From VRUE01 sp963720805 (GTDB lineage: Bacteria; Actinomycetota; Thermoleophilia; Solirubrobacterales; 70-9): a stretch of 64,000 nt of DNA. Location of the stretch: positions 248,001 through 312,000 of the forward strand of contig CAVRGT010000012.1 in NCBI GenBank assembly GCA_963720805.1, given 5' to 3'. Under the pieces are notes generated by a model. The model was not told where the DNA came from. It worked only from the letters and a program-made list of their open reading frames with translations, and did no database searches. Shown here one piece after another: positions 7,682 through 16,301 of the stretch (positions are counted from its first letter, which is position 1; each line of letters opens with the position of its first letter). A program made the translations under genes and the position numbers.

Positions 7682-8695
7682 ATGGTCGCCAACCGTCGCT
7701 TTGCCCTGCGCCGGCGCCCCGAGGGGCGGATTGACGAGGAGACCTTCGAGCTGGTCGAGGAAGAGCTGCCGGAGATCGGCGACGGCGAGGCGTTGGTTCG
7801 CACCGAGTGGATCTCGCTTGATCCGACCAACCGGGGATGGATCAACGATCAGCCCGGCTACCTGCCGCCGGTGGCGATCGGCGAGACGATGCGCGGCCTT
7901 GGTCTCGGCCGGGTGGTCGCGTCCAGGCACCCCGACTACGAGGAGGGGCAGCTCTTCCAGGGGCTGATCGGCTGGACCGAGCACTTCGTCGCCTCCGACG
8001 CGGCCCCGTTGCAGCGCGTCCCCGAGATCGAGGGCGTCTCGCCCAGCCTCTACCTCGGCGCCCTCGGCATGACCGGCCTCACGGCCTGGGTCGGGATGAA
8101 GGAAATCGGCAAGCCCAAGGAGGGCGAGACCGTGATCGTCTCCGCTGCCGCGGGCGCCGTCGGCTCGGTGGCCGGGCAGCTCGCCAAGCGCGACGGCGCC
8201 CGCGTCGTCGGCATCGCCGGCGGGCCCGAGAAGTGCGCGATCCTGACCGAGAAGCTCGGCTTCGACGCCGCCGTGGACCACCGCGCCGAGGACTGGCGCA
8301 AGCAACTCAAGACCGCCACTCCAGACGGCATCGACGTCGACTTCGAGAACGTCGGCGGCAAGATCATGGACGCGATCTTCGCCCGCCTCAACCTGCACGC
8401 CCGGATCGCCCTCTGCGGGCTGATCTCCGGCTACAACGACAGCGCCCCACCGTCCGGCCCGCGCGAGACCTTCGGCAACCTGCTGGTCAAGCGCGCCACC
8501 CTGCAGGGCTTCATCATCCTCGACCACTTCGCCAAACTGGCGGAGGTCTCGGCCCAGCTGGCGGAGTGGATCGCCGACGGCAGCCTCGAGCCGCTGGAGA
8601 CCGTCGTCGAGGGCTTCGAGCAGCTGCCGAGCGCGATCAACATGCTCTTCGACGGCGCCGACGTCGGCAAGCTCGTCGTGCGGGTCGGCGAGTAG
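7682..8695 (+). CDS. NADP-dependent oxidoreductase, MDR superfamily (CurA/prostaglandin reductase-like)
   Basis: A 337-residue enzyme of the leukotriene B4 dehydrogenase/CurA group. These enzymes reduce the double bond of alpha,beta-unsaturated carbonyls with NADPH. The N-terminal motif SLDPTNRGWIND and the nucleotide-binding VIVSAAAGAVGSVAGQLAK with later GGPEKC are visible, and zinc ligands are absent as expected for this subgroup. It is cytoplasmic and probably a detoxification enzyme. The gene ends 7 bp from the convergent restriction gene and seems to stand alone. Confidence 0.85.
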   Translation: MVANRRFALRRRPEGRIDEETFELVEEELPEIGDGEALVRTEWISLDPTNRGWINDQPGYLPPVAIGETMRGLGLGRVVASRHPDYEEGQLFQGLIGWTEHFVASDAAPLQRVPEIEGVSPSLYLGALGMTGLTAWVGMKEIGKPKEGETVIVSAAAGAVGSVAGQLAKRDGARVVGIAGGPEKCAILTEKLGFDAAVDHRAEDWRKQLKTATPDGIDVDFENVGGKIMDAIFARLNLHARIALCGLISGYNDSAPPSGPRETFGNLLVKRATLQGFIILDHFAKLAEVSAQLAEWIADGSLEPLETVVEGFEQLPSAINMLFDGADVGKLVVRVGE

Positions 8696-8702
8696 AACCG
8701 AC

Positions 8703-9584
8703 TCAGCCTCCGACGAATTTGAGGTCCTTTTGCAGCTCCACCGGGAGCGTCCGCAATGCCTTGGTCGGTACCGAGAGGTAATCGCGCCTGCTCAGGGCGC
8801 CGTAGCCGAGGACCTCGGCTGCCGTGCGACTCACTTTGTAGTGGCCGCTGAGGATCTTCATCCCTCCCAGGCGGTCGTTTTTGTCCTTGCGAACGCGCCG
8901 CATCGGATCCAACTGGATCGCCAGCGTCGGAATCACCTCGCGTGGCACCGGACGGCCCGTCACGCGGAGGAAGAACTCCCGCACGCGCGCCTGCCCGGCC
9001 GGCCGGCTGAGAATCGCCTCCCGCACCGCGGGATCGAGGGTGGCGAGGAAGTTGACCGGCAGCATGCCGTCCTTGACCAGCCAGCGGATCGCCTTCTTGC
9101 CCGCCTTCGAGAGGGTCCCCTTTGAGTCCTGGTTCTTGCCCTTATTGAGACGCTCCTCGGTGCACCGCACCAGGCCGACCGAGAAAGTGCCGCCCGCCTC
9201 GTCGCCGCAGAGGAGCAGGCAGATCTCCCCTACGGCCTCGCGGGGAATCATCCACGAGCCGCTCGCCGACCACTTGAAGTCCACGGCATGACCGGCGATC
9301 ACGGTGTCGAGCTTGCCCTCCCGTTCGAGGCCGAACTCGGTGCGAACGATGATCTCGATTCGGGTGCCGATATAGGCCTTCTCCTGCCGCTCGAGTTCCT
9401 CGTAGCGGTAGCGGCCGGTGCGGGCGCCGTCGATCACTTCGTCGATCGCCTTGCGAACGGCCCGCGCGAAGATCGCCTCCAGGCCGAGGTCTGCCTTGGT
9501 CCGCTTGGGATGCGCAGCAACCCACTCCCAGACCTCCTCCAGCGCCGAGTCGTCGCTCGGTTCAGGTGACCAGAGTTCCTCCAT
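8703..9584 (-). CDS. type II restriction endonuclease, NaeI family
   Basis: The 293-residue protein closely follows R.NaeI, a type IIE enzyme that cuts GCCGGC and needs a second site as effector. The catalytic set is present at the NaeI spacing: Glu77 (GTRIEI), Asp93 (GKLDTVIAG), and Asp102 and Lys104 (VDFK), all shifted by seven from NaeI Glu70, Asp86, Asp95 and Lys97. Other family blocks are WMIPREAVGEICL and GKKAIRWL. The position matching NaeI Leu43, whose change to Lys turns NaeI into a topoisomerase, is Val50, so a normal nuclease is expected. It is divergent from the methyltransferase gene, with 91 bp between them. Residue numbers for NaeI are from memory. Confidence 0.9.
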   Translation of the reverse strand: MEELWSPEPSDDSALEEVWEWVAAHPKRTKADLGLEAIFARAVRKAIDEVIDGARTGRYRYEELERQEKAYIGTRIEIIVRTEFGLEREGKLDTVIAGHAVDFKWSASGSWMIPREAVGEICLLLCGDEAGGTFSVGLVRCTEERLNKGKNQDSKGTLSKAGKKAIRWLVKDGMLPVNFLATLDPAVREAILSRPAGQARVREFFLRVTGRPVPREVIPTLAIQLDPMRRVRKDKNDRLGGMKILSGHYKVSRTAAEVLGYGALSRRDYLSVPTKALRTLPVELQKDLKFVGG

Positions 9585-9675
9585 GCGACGACCATAAGCC
9601 GCGCCGCTGACGACCCCGCGAGGCGTCGTTGGATCGACGAAGATCGTCCGTCCTTACGGCTACCGTGAGCCGCTC

Positions 9676-10731
9676 GTGGCCCGATTGACCCTCATGGATC
9701 TGTTCGCGGGCTGTGGAGGCCTCACCCGCGGGTTTCTCGACAGCCGCAAGTACCGTGCCGTTTTCGCGGTCGAGTGGGATGAGGACGCGGCGGCGACCTA
9801 CGCGGCGAACTTCGGCGATCACGTTTTTTGCGGGCCGATCGAGCGGGTCGAGGAGTTCCCCAAGGTCGACGTGATCGTCGGCGGGCCGCCCTGCCAGGGC
9901 TTCTCGCCGCTCAACATGCGCGGCGTCGGCCTCGAGCGGCGGACGCTCTGGCGCGAGTATCTGCGAGCCCTGAAAGAGGCTGAGCCGGACGCCTTCGTGA
10001 TGGAGAACGTGCCCCAGCTGCTGCGCTCGGCGGAGTACATCTCCTTCGAAAAGGCGGCCAGGAAGCTGGGCTTCGAGATCGCCGCCGGGGTGCTGAACGC
10101 GGCCGACTTCGGCGTGCCGCAGACGCGCAAGCGCGCGATCGTGATCGGCTCGCGGCTCGGCCTGCCGGCGCTGCCGCAGCAAACGCACCAGCCGCCAGGG
10201 TCCGTGCCGCCAAAGGGCAAGCGGTGGCGGACGGTCGAGGACGCGATCGCCGACCTGCCGGGCCGGCCGACCAACGAGGCGTGGCACAACGCGCGCAACC
10301 CGCGGCCGATCAGCGTCGAGCGCTACAAGACGATCCCGGCCGAGGGCGAGGGCCGCTTCGAGTTGGCCGAGCGCCGGCCCGACATCACACCCGACTGCTG
10401 GCTGCGCAAGAAGAAGGGCTCGACCGACGTCTTCGGCCGGCTCTGGTGGGACCGGCCCGCCTTCACGATCCGCACCGAGTTCTACAAGCCCGAGAAGGGC
10501 CGCTACCTGCACCCCGCCGAGCACCGGCCGATCACCGTCCGCGAGGCGGCGCGACTGATGGGCTTCCCCGACGACTTCGTCCTCCCCACCGACCAGTCGA
10601 TGACCTCGATCTCGAAACAGATCGGCAACGCCGTGCCGCCGCCACTGGGCCGGCACCTCGGCAAAGCGCTGGCTCAGCACATCGCCCAGGCGCGGGCCGA
10701 GTCGGCCCAGCCCCGGGCCGCGGCCGCGTAA
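9676..10731 (+). CDS. DNA (cytosine-5-)-methyltransferase of the NaeI-type system
   Basis: A 351-residue C5 methyltransferase with all main motifs in order: I DLFAGCGGL near 8, IV GGPPCQGFS with the catalytic Cys near 77, VI MENVP near 112, VIII QTRKRAI near 151, and X GNAVPPPLG near 325. The recognition region lies between VIII and IX. It is expected to protect GCCGGC sites from the divergent NaeI-like nuclease; the target is inferred from the partner. The start is GTG at 9676. Confidence 0.93.
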   Translation: MARLTLMDLFAGCGGLTRGFLDSRKYRAVFAVEWDEDAAATYAANFGDHVFCGPIERVEEFPKVDVIVGGPPCQGFSPLNMRGVGLERRTLWREYLRALKEAEPDAFVMENVPQLLRSAEYISFEKAARKLGFEIAAGVLNAADFGVPQTRKRAIVIGSRLGLPALPQQTHQPPGSVPPKGKRWRTVEDAIADLPGRPTNEAWHNARNPRPISVERYKTIPAEGEGRFELAERRPDITPDCWLRKKKGSTDVFGRLWWDRPAFTIRTEFYKPEKGRYLHPAEHRPITVREAARLMGFPDDFVLPTDQSMTSISKQIGNAVPPPLGRHLGKALAQHIAQARAESAQPRAAAA

Positions 10732-10747
10732 GCGATCCGCGGCAGCC

Positions 10748-11173
10748 TCAGTGCAGCGACGCGCGGCCCTCGCGCCCAAGCGCCGCGCAGACCGCCGCAA
10801 CGCACTGCTCCGGCCGCCGTTCAACTTCGAAGTCCCAGAACCGCAGCACCGTCCAGCCCGCTTCGATCAGCTCGCCGGTTACGCGCTCGTCGCGCTTGCG
10901 GTTGCGCTCGATCTTCTCGTCCCAGAACTTGCCCGACTGCCCCCAGTAGTGCTCGGGGTGACCGTGCCAAAAGGCGCCGTCGACGAAGACGGCCAGCCGC
11001 CGGCCGATCCAGGCCACGTCCGGCTTCCCCGGCACTTTGCGCGGGTGCAGGCGCCAGCCCCTGACTCCTGCCGCCCAGAGGGCGCGGCGGAGTTCGACCT
11101 CGGGCGCCGTGTCACGAGTGCGGACACGGGACATCAGGGCGCTGCGCTTCTCGGCGCTGAGCGAATCGGCCAC
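10748..11173 (-). CDS. vsr: very short patch repair endonuclease Vsr
   Basis: A 141-residue protein with Vsr hallmarks: MSRVRTRDTAPE at the start, GKPDVAW, and FVDGAFWHGHPEHY, where the Asp and His residues form the metal and active site. Vsr nicks beside T in T:G mismatches that arise when 5-methylcytosine deaminates. This explains its place next to a C5 methyltransferase. It is convergent with the methyltransferase gene, 16 bp apart. Confidence 0.93.
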   Translation of the reverse strand: MADSLSAEKRSALMSRVRTRDTAPEVELRRALWAAGVRGWRLHPRKVPGKPDVAWIGRRLAVFVDGAFWHGHPEHYWGQSGKFWDEKIERNRKRDERVTGELIEAGWTVLRFWDFEVERRPEQCVAAVCAALGREGRASLH

Positions 11174-11392
11174 GCCGAAAAGCTAGCCGCCCGGCCCCCC
11201 CGAACACGCGCTGCTCAGTTCGTCTTCGAACTCTCCGGCGTCAATCTGCTCGGCCATTGACCGACGGGCTTCCTGCTCGTGACTTCCGCCGCGGCATTTT
11301 CACCCAAACCCCCTGAACCGAATGGAGGTTCGCCGCTATGGTCCCTCTGCCGGGTCTGACCCGCGCGCAACCAACAGCGAAGGGAGTCGGAC

Positions 11393-11827
11393 TTGAGCGG
11401 CGATGAATTGAACGAGATGGGGCCGATCGATTATCTGATCGTCGAGTGGCCCGGAAAGCAGCCGACCGGCGAGGCGGTGCCGCACCTGATCGACCTCGTC
11501 GACCGCGGCCTGATCCGCATCCTCGACCTCGCCTTCATTGCCAAGGCCGAGGACGGCTCGGTCGCGGCACTTGAGTTGACCGACCTCGGCGAGGAGATCG
11601 CCGCCTTCGACGGCGCCTCCTCGGGCCTGCTCGGCGACGACGACATCGCCGAGGCCGGCAATGCGCTCGAGCCCGGCACCTCCGCCGCGCTGCTCGTCTT
11701 CGAGAACAGTTGGGCGGGGCCATTTGCCGCCGCCGTGCGCCGCTCCGGTGGCCAACTGGTCGCCAGCGGCCGCATCCCAGTCCAAGACGTTCTCGCCGCG
11801 CTCGACGCGGTCGAGGCGTCCGAGTAG
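11393..11827 (+). CDS. DUF6325 family protein
   Basis: A 144-residue soluble acidic protein with the family opening MGPIDYLIVEWPG and LIDLVDRGLIRILDLAFI. The biochemical role is unknown. The TTG start at 11393 is supported by a GAAGGGA ribosome site about 8 nt upstream; a later ATG (MGPIDY) is the alternative. A SHOCT-domain gene follows after 15 nt, a pairing common in actinobacteria, so the two are probably one operon. Confidence 0.75.
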   Translation: MSGDELNEMGPIDYLIVEWPGKQPTGEAVPHLIDLVDRGLIRILDLAFIAKAEDGSVAALELTDLGEEIAAFDGASSGLLGDDDIAEAGNALEPGTSAALLVFENSWAGPFAAAVRRSGGQLVASGRIPVQDVLAALDAVEASE

Positions 11828-11842
11828 GAAAAGGAGACCCCC

Positions 11843-12127
11843 ATGCCAGGACTACTTCGAGGAGTGGCGCGAACGGCGGTCATCGCCGGCACTGCCACCA
11901 CCGTCAGCAACCGCGTCTCGCGCCGCCAGGGCCAGCGTTGGGCACAACAGGAAGAACAGCAGCAGGCACAACAGGCCCCCGCACCCGTGGCAGCCGCGCC
12001 CGCGCCGCCCGCCGCAGGCGGGCAGTCGACGATCGACCAGCTCAAGGAGCTCGGTGAACTGAAGGCCCAGGGCATCCTCACCGAGGAGGAGTTCGCCGCT
12101 CAGAAGGCCAAGCTGCTGGGGTCATAG
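11843..12127 (+). CDS. SHOCT-domain protein
   Basis: A 94-residue protein. Residues 1-25 are weakly hydrophobic and basic, the middle is rich in Q, A and P, and the last 30 residues (IDQLKELGELKAQGILTEEEF then KAKLL) form a SHOCT motif. That is a short helical module often found at protein ends and thought to mediate oligomerisation. An AAGGAGA ribosome site precedes the ATG. It is probably co-transcribed with the DUF6325 gene. Confidence 0.85.
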   Translation: MPGLLRGVARTAVIAGTATTVSNRVSRRQGQRWAQQEEQQQAQQAPAPVAAAPAPPAAGGQSTIDQLKELGELKAQGILTEEEFAAQKAKLLGS

Positions 12128-12142
12128 ACCGCTGGAGGCGGC

Positions 12143-13213
12143 TTAGGCAGCTTCCGCCCCCAGGCTCTCGCTTGCCAGATAGCGGACACCGCGTCCCCGA
12201 CCCCGCATTTCTATGAGTCCCGAGTCCAGCAACCGTCGAAGGTCAGCGGTTGCTGTTGCCGGGGAGACACCGGCCTCGCTTACATAGCTGCGGCGATCGG
12301 TGCCGCCCATTGCAGCTTGCTCCAAGGCGATGATGAAGCGATCGGGCCAGCCGCGGGACGCGACAAGACTTTCGAATTGGGTCCAGCGGTCGGCAGCTTT
12401 TTCAATCTGTGCAAGCCGCTGTCGCGCTTGGGCCAAGTGCGCGCCGACACAGAAGGCCACCCACGTTGAAGCGTCACGATTCGGTTCGTAGCTCCCGCCC
12501 AGCGTGTGCAGAGCAGCGTAGTAGTCGGCCGTGTGCGCACCGAGGTACTCCTCGATCGAGCCGAACTCCGGCGACAGCATCCCGTCGCGTGCCAGAACCA
12601 GCGACTGCACGATTCGGGCGACCCGCCCGTTGCCATCGTGAAACGGGTGCACGGAGACAATGTGAAGATGAGCCATCGCGGCCCGAACCACCACATGGGC
12701 ATCGAGGTCCCCGTGCTGAAGCCAATCGACTGCCTCGGCCATCAGGCCAGGGACCTCACCTACCTCGGGGGCCCGATAGACGAGGCGACCGTCGCTTCCC
12801 GTGACTCCAACCGAACCCGAGCGCCAGCGTCCGGGGGCCTTGTCTCGCTGGAACCAGCAGGCATCGAAGTGGAGGTCGAGGAGAACCCGGTCCAACCAAT
12901 TGAAAGCCGAATCTATTGCCATCACACCGACGTGATCCATCGCACGCGCGTAGCAGAAGACCGCCATCCGGTTCTCGTCTTCGGGATCCACCGAATCATC
13001 ACCCTCAACCAGAGCGATCGCCTCTCCCGCGGGCACGCTGTATCCCTCGATCGCGGTCGAACTCTCTACCGAAGAGGTTCGCACCTGCCTGCGCAAGGTG
13101 CCCATCCAGGGAGAGAAAACGCTTGTCTCGCGGCCAAGCGCCGCGCGTAGCTTGTCGAGCTCGTTCAGGCGCTCTTGAAGGTTGGCTCCAATGGGTGGCG
13201 TCGCGAAGAGCAT
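12143..13213 (-). CDS. Fic-domain protein with C-terminal winged helix
   Basis: A 356-residue Fic protein. The catalytic motif HPFHDGNGRVAR is at residues 189-200 and transfers AMP, or a related group, to hydroxyl side chains. An inhibitory motif SSTAIEG at 51-57, with Glu56 able to fill the active site, marks the self-inhibited class with the lock in the N-terminal part. The C-terminus (ATATADLRRLLDSGLIEMRGRGR) looks like a winged helix, so it may bind DNA and control its own gene. The upstream region carries overlapping CGATTA repeats. Confidence 0.9.
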   Translation of the reverse strand: MLFATPPIGANLQERLNELDKLRAALGRETSVFSPWMGTLRRQVRTSSVESSTAIEGYSVPAGEAIALVEGDDSVDPEDENRMAVFCYARAMDHVGVMAIDSAFNWLDRVLLDLHFDACWFQRDKAPGRWRSGSVGVTGSDGRLVYRAPEVGEVPGLMAEAVDWLQHGDLDAHVVVRAAMAHLHIVSVHPFHDGNGRVARIVQSLVLARDGMLSPEFGSIEEYLGAHTADYYAALHTLGGSYEPNRDASTWVAFCVGAHLAQARQRLAQIEKAADRWTQFESLVASRGWPDRFIIALEQAAMGGTDRRSYVSEAGVSPATATADLRRLLDSGLIEMRGRGRGVRYLASESLGAEAA

Positions 13214-13223
13214 GGGCCAGAAT

Positions 13224-13266
13224 AGCCGATTAGGCGATTGATTGGCTAATCGGTTAATCGCCTATT
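13224..13266 (-). promoter_or_regulatory. overlapping inverted repeats upstream of the Fic gene
   Basis: Within 43 bp directly upstream of the Fic start, CGATT/AATCG-type half-sites occur four times. CCGATTAG pairs with CTAATCGG, and TAGGCGATT pairs with AATCGCCTA, giving two interleaved palindromes. This resembles a binding site for a dimeric regulator, possibly the winged helix of the Fic protein itself. Confidence 0.5.
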
Positions 13267-13272
13267 CGTCCA

Positions 13273-13656
13273 TCAAGAAGGCTGCTGCAACACCGCGAGA
13301 ATGTTGCCCGCCGGGTCCTTGAACCAAGCGACCGAGGGGCCCGGCCCGCGGGCGATCCCCTTCTCGTCCTGCTCGAAGCCCTCGTAGCGCTCGAACTCGA
13401 TGCCCTTGGCGCCGAGCTCATCGACGGCCGCATCGACATCGTCGACCTCGAAGTTGAGGATCGTGTAGGTGGCGGGGACAAAGTCCGGCTTGGCGTAGAC
13501 GAAGGTGCTGCGACCGCCGGCCAGCTCGATCGAGGTGACACCGTGCTCCTCGCTGAGCACCGTTACCCCGAGTCCCAGCGTCTCGCCGTAGAACCTCTTC
13601 GCCGCCTCGATGTCATCGACGGCGAAGCCGTTGGTTGCCTTCGTGTTCCCGAACAT
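13273..13656 (-). CDS. VOC family (glyoxalase/bleomycin resistance-like) protein
   Basis: A 127-residue protein with the beta-alpha-beta pattern of the vicinal oxygen chelate fold: NGFAVDDIEAAKRFYGETLGLGV at the start and the end AWFKDPAGNILAVLQQ. Metal-ligand residues are not obvious. Such proteins act as lyases, dioxygenases or drug-binding proteins, and the substrate cannot be inferred. The neighbour 30 nt downstream on the same strand is of unknown function. Confidence 0.85.
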   Translation of the reverse strand: MFGNTKATNGFAVDDIEAAKRFYGETLGLGVTVLSEEHGVTSIELAGGRSTFVYAKPDFVPATYTILNFEVDDVDAAVDELGAKGIEFERYEGFEQDEKGIARGPGPSVAWFKDPAGNILAVLQQPS

Positions 13657-13686
13657 GGTCAGTCCTTTCGCTTGCTTGGCCGGCCG

Positions 13687-14034
13687 CTACCCGGCCAGCT
13701 CGGGGATATGTCGCTCGAGGTGCTCGGCGATCGTCCCACGGACCCACTGCTGGGTGGTCGAGTCGGCCATCCGGTAGCGGCCGAGCAGCAGCTTCTGCTC
13801 GCTCAACGGCAGGCCGGCGATCTCCCAGCGCACCGCGAGCCGCTCGAAGAGCAGCTCCGCGCGTCGGTGCCAGGCGTCCTCCTGGGTCGTCGCCGCCGTC
13901 GCCGGACCCTCGCGGAGCTTGGCGATCGTGCCGGCGCTGAGCGATTCGCGCAGGGTCAGCGTGTTGCCCTCGGCGTCGAGGTAATCGACCGTCGCCGGCT
14001 TCTCCCGCGGTCGCCGTTGCTTGCGCTTCGCCAT
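13687..14034 (-). CDS. conserved-looking hypothetical protein, 115 residues
   Basis: Not recognised. The start at 14034 (MAKRKQRRPREKP) was preferred to a longer reading because that extension overlaps the divergent Vps62-like gene. The N-terminus is strongly basic; the rest is helical and charged, with LRESLSAGTIAKLREG and WVRGTIAEHLERHIPELAG. No membrane segment or signal peptide is visible. It may be co-transcribed with the VOC gene downstream on the same strand. Confidence 0.6.
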   Translation of the reverse strand: MAKRKQRRPREKPATVDYLDAEGNTLTLRESLSAGTIAKLREGPATAATTQEDAWHRRAELLFERLAVRWEIAGLPLSEQKLLLGRYRMADSTTQQWVRGTIAEHLERHIPELAG

Positions 14035-14086
14035 CCGCACCAGTCTCCCATGGCAAGCGTCATCCCTAGGTGAAAGGGTTACTTCA

Positions 14087-16285
14087 ATGGACCTGATCAA
14101 TGGAAGTAACCCAAACGCGATCCCAGCCAAAGATCAAGAGGATCTGCTCACCCGTTTCGCCCCTAACCTCCACTTCGACGCGCTCGAGCGCTGGCGACCG
14201 AACACGGCCGACTCCTACTTGGAGAGCTCGGTCTTCTTCAAGGGGGACGGTCAACCCGCGCCGAAGTCCCCGCCGGCCCTGGCGGCGATGGGGGATGGCT
14301 TCGACGAACTCGAGTCTCAGCTCAATCCACTCGAGGACGAGCCCGACCGCAACACTCAGCGACGCAGCAACGAGATGCTCGCCGCCTACGGCCGCGAGCA
14401 GGATCTGCGCGCGGCCGGCACCTGTTACGGGCGGGTGGTGCCTACCGGCGACGGTGACCTTTTCCTGCAGTACTGGCTCTTCTACAGCGACAATCCCTGC
14501 GTCCTGCCTCCCGGTCGCCACGACGGCGACTGGGAGATGGTGCAGCTGCGTGTCCGTCGTGCCGGCGACCGTTTCGAATCGACGCACGCCACGGTGGCTG
14601 GACACGGCAAGCCAAAGACCCGGGAGTTCCGTTCTGACCACGGCGCCATCGACGTCTTCGTGGCCGTCGACTCGCACGCCGCCTATTTCAAATCCGGAGC
14701 GCACCCGGGTTTGCCGCTTTCCGATGTCTGTGACCCCGATGGCGATGGAGTCGTGCCGGGCGTCAGGCTCTTCCCCGACGGCCTCGATCCTGACTGGACG
14801 CTCTGGCGCGGCCGCTGGGGAATGAATCCCGGCACCGGCATTTGGCTGGCCAAGGCCCTGCGCTTGCCTCGCACCCCGGCCTTCCTGCGCCAACTGAAGG
14901 TGGGTGCGGGCGAGAGTCCAGCCAGTCCGGGGCGGCAGGGATCCAGCTGGGACCGCCCCGGGCGTTTCGAGCGCCGGGGCAAATTCAGCGCCACTTCCCG
15001 TGTCCAGCGCCTCGCCCACTTCATCGGCAAACTGACCTGGCCACGCCTGCTCCCCGCAGTCCGGGTGGAGCGAGTGGCCGACGAGACCTTCTTCATCACC
15101 GCCAAGCCGGCGGGCTACTTCGTTCGCCGCGTCACCATGGTCGCGGTCGCCTTCGAGGATCGGCTGCCCGACGGCACCCGCCGCGGCCTGGCACTCCACT
15201 CCGTGAGGACCGGCCAGCCGAGCGGCCCCTGGAAGATCCCCTCCGAAGGGCAACTGCGCTGGCGGGCTGCGGGCTACAACCGCCTGCGCCAGCGCAGCGA
15301 ACCGATGCCGGTCAAAGAGCCGGTTGATCCCGCCTGGCCAATCAAGGTCACAGGCACCTCCGCCGACGACCAGGGAGCGAGACGAGTCTTCGAGGGCGCC
15401 CTCACCGGCCATCTCCGCCGCCGCGGAGCGACCTCGGCCAAGTCCATGCGCGGTGCGATGGGATGGTTCTGGTTGCGCCTCTCCAAGCAAGAGATCGCGG
15501 CGGTGATCGACTCCTCGCGACGTGACGGTCTGGTTGCCCCGCTCGGGCAAGCCAAAGACGCCGGCGGCCTGCCGATAGCCAAGGACGAGTGGGGCCTCAC
15601 CGATCGCGGCCGGACACACGAGCGCACCCGGGCCCTCAGCCTGCGCGACTCGATCGTGGCGATCAGGGGCGTCGGCACACCGGTTTTCTCGGCCAGCGAG
15701 AAGTGGGGCAAGCGGATCGCGGCAGCGCTGGTGACGATCGTGCCCGCCCTGGCCCTTTCGAGCAGCGTCAACGTCGCGATCGGAGTGGTTGCCGCGGGGC
15801 TAATCATCACCCTCACCGCCGGCGTGGGGCTGCGTGGAGAGACCGAACTGCGCCAGTCCGCCGAACACTGGCCGCGGCTGCGCACCTGCCGGCCCCACAT
15901 CCACGCTTGGCAGACGACCGCTTGGCGGCCCTGGGAGCGCCTGCCGGTCGCCGGGGTAGCAGCCCTCTATCTACTTGTCGCCGGCGTGGCGCTGCGCTGC
16001 TCCGACACCTGGAAGTTCAACATCTGGATCGCAGTCGCAATCGGCATCGGTGCGGCGGCGTTCGCCTGGTGGCGGCTGGGCAAAGTCTGGCGTCACTGGC
16101 TGTCGCTCAACAAAGCCTTCCGGGCGGAACGAAGCGACGTCCGCAACCGGCGCCGTCGGGAACCCGACAACCCCTGCGTCTGGGGGCACCGTTGCGACGC
16201 TGCCCGGGGCGACAAGGACACCCCCTGCCCCACGTTTGAACCCGGTGCGACGCCGGCGACGCCTCGCGTTCCGCCGATCCTCTAG
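14087..16285 (+). CDS. Vps62-like (DUF946-type) domain membrane protein
   Basis: A 732-residue protein. The first 250 or so residues carry the Vps62/DUF946 signature (FAPNLHFDALERWRP, a YWLFYSDNP stretch, then HDGDWEMVQLRV), known from fungal Vps62 and bacterial relatives of unknown activity. The middle contains a helical part (about 450-500) that could be a winged helix. The C-terminal third has four hydrophobic segments (about 555-600 and 630-690) before a basic, Cys-containing tail. A GAAAGGG ribosome site about 10 nt upstream supports the ATG at 14087. The function is unknown; it is probably membrane-anchored. Confidence 0.7.
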   Translation: MDLINGSNPNAIPAKDQEDLLTRFAPNLHFDALERWRPNTADSYLESSVFFKGDGQPAPKSPPALAAMGDGFDELESQLNPLEDEPDRNTQRRSNEMLAAYGREQDLRAAGTCYGRVVPTGDGDLFLQYWLFYSDNPCVLPPGRHDGDWEMVQLRVRRAGDRFESTHATVAGHGKPKTREFRSDHGAIDVFVAVDSHAAYFKSGAHPGLPLSDVCDPDGDGVVPGVRLFPDGLDPDWTLWRGRWGMNPGTGIWLAKALRLPRTPAFLRQLKVGAGESPASPGRQGSSWDRPGRFERRGKFSATSRVQRLAHFIGKLTWPRLLPAVRVERVADETFFITAKPAGYFVRRVTMVAVAFEDRLPDGTRRGLALHSVRTGQPSGPWKIPSEGQLRWRAAGYNRLRQRSEPMPVKEPVDPAWPIKVTGTSADDQGARRVFEGALTGHLRRRGATSAKSMRGAMGWFWLRLSKQEIAAVIDSSRRDGLVAPLGQAKDAGGLPIAKDEWGLTDRGRTHERTRALSLRDSIVAIRGVGTPVFSASEKWGKRIAAALVTIVPALALSSSVNVAIGVVAAGLIITLTAGVGLRGETELRQSAEHWPRLRTCRPHIHAWQTTAWRPWERLPVAGVAALYLLVAGVALRCSDTWKFNIWIAVAIGIGAAAFAWWRLGKVWRHWLSLNKAFRAERSDVRNRRRREPDNPCVWGHRCDAARGDKDTPCPTFEPGATPATPRVPPIL

Positions 16286-16301
16286 CCCTGTTCAAGGGCG
16301 T

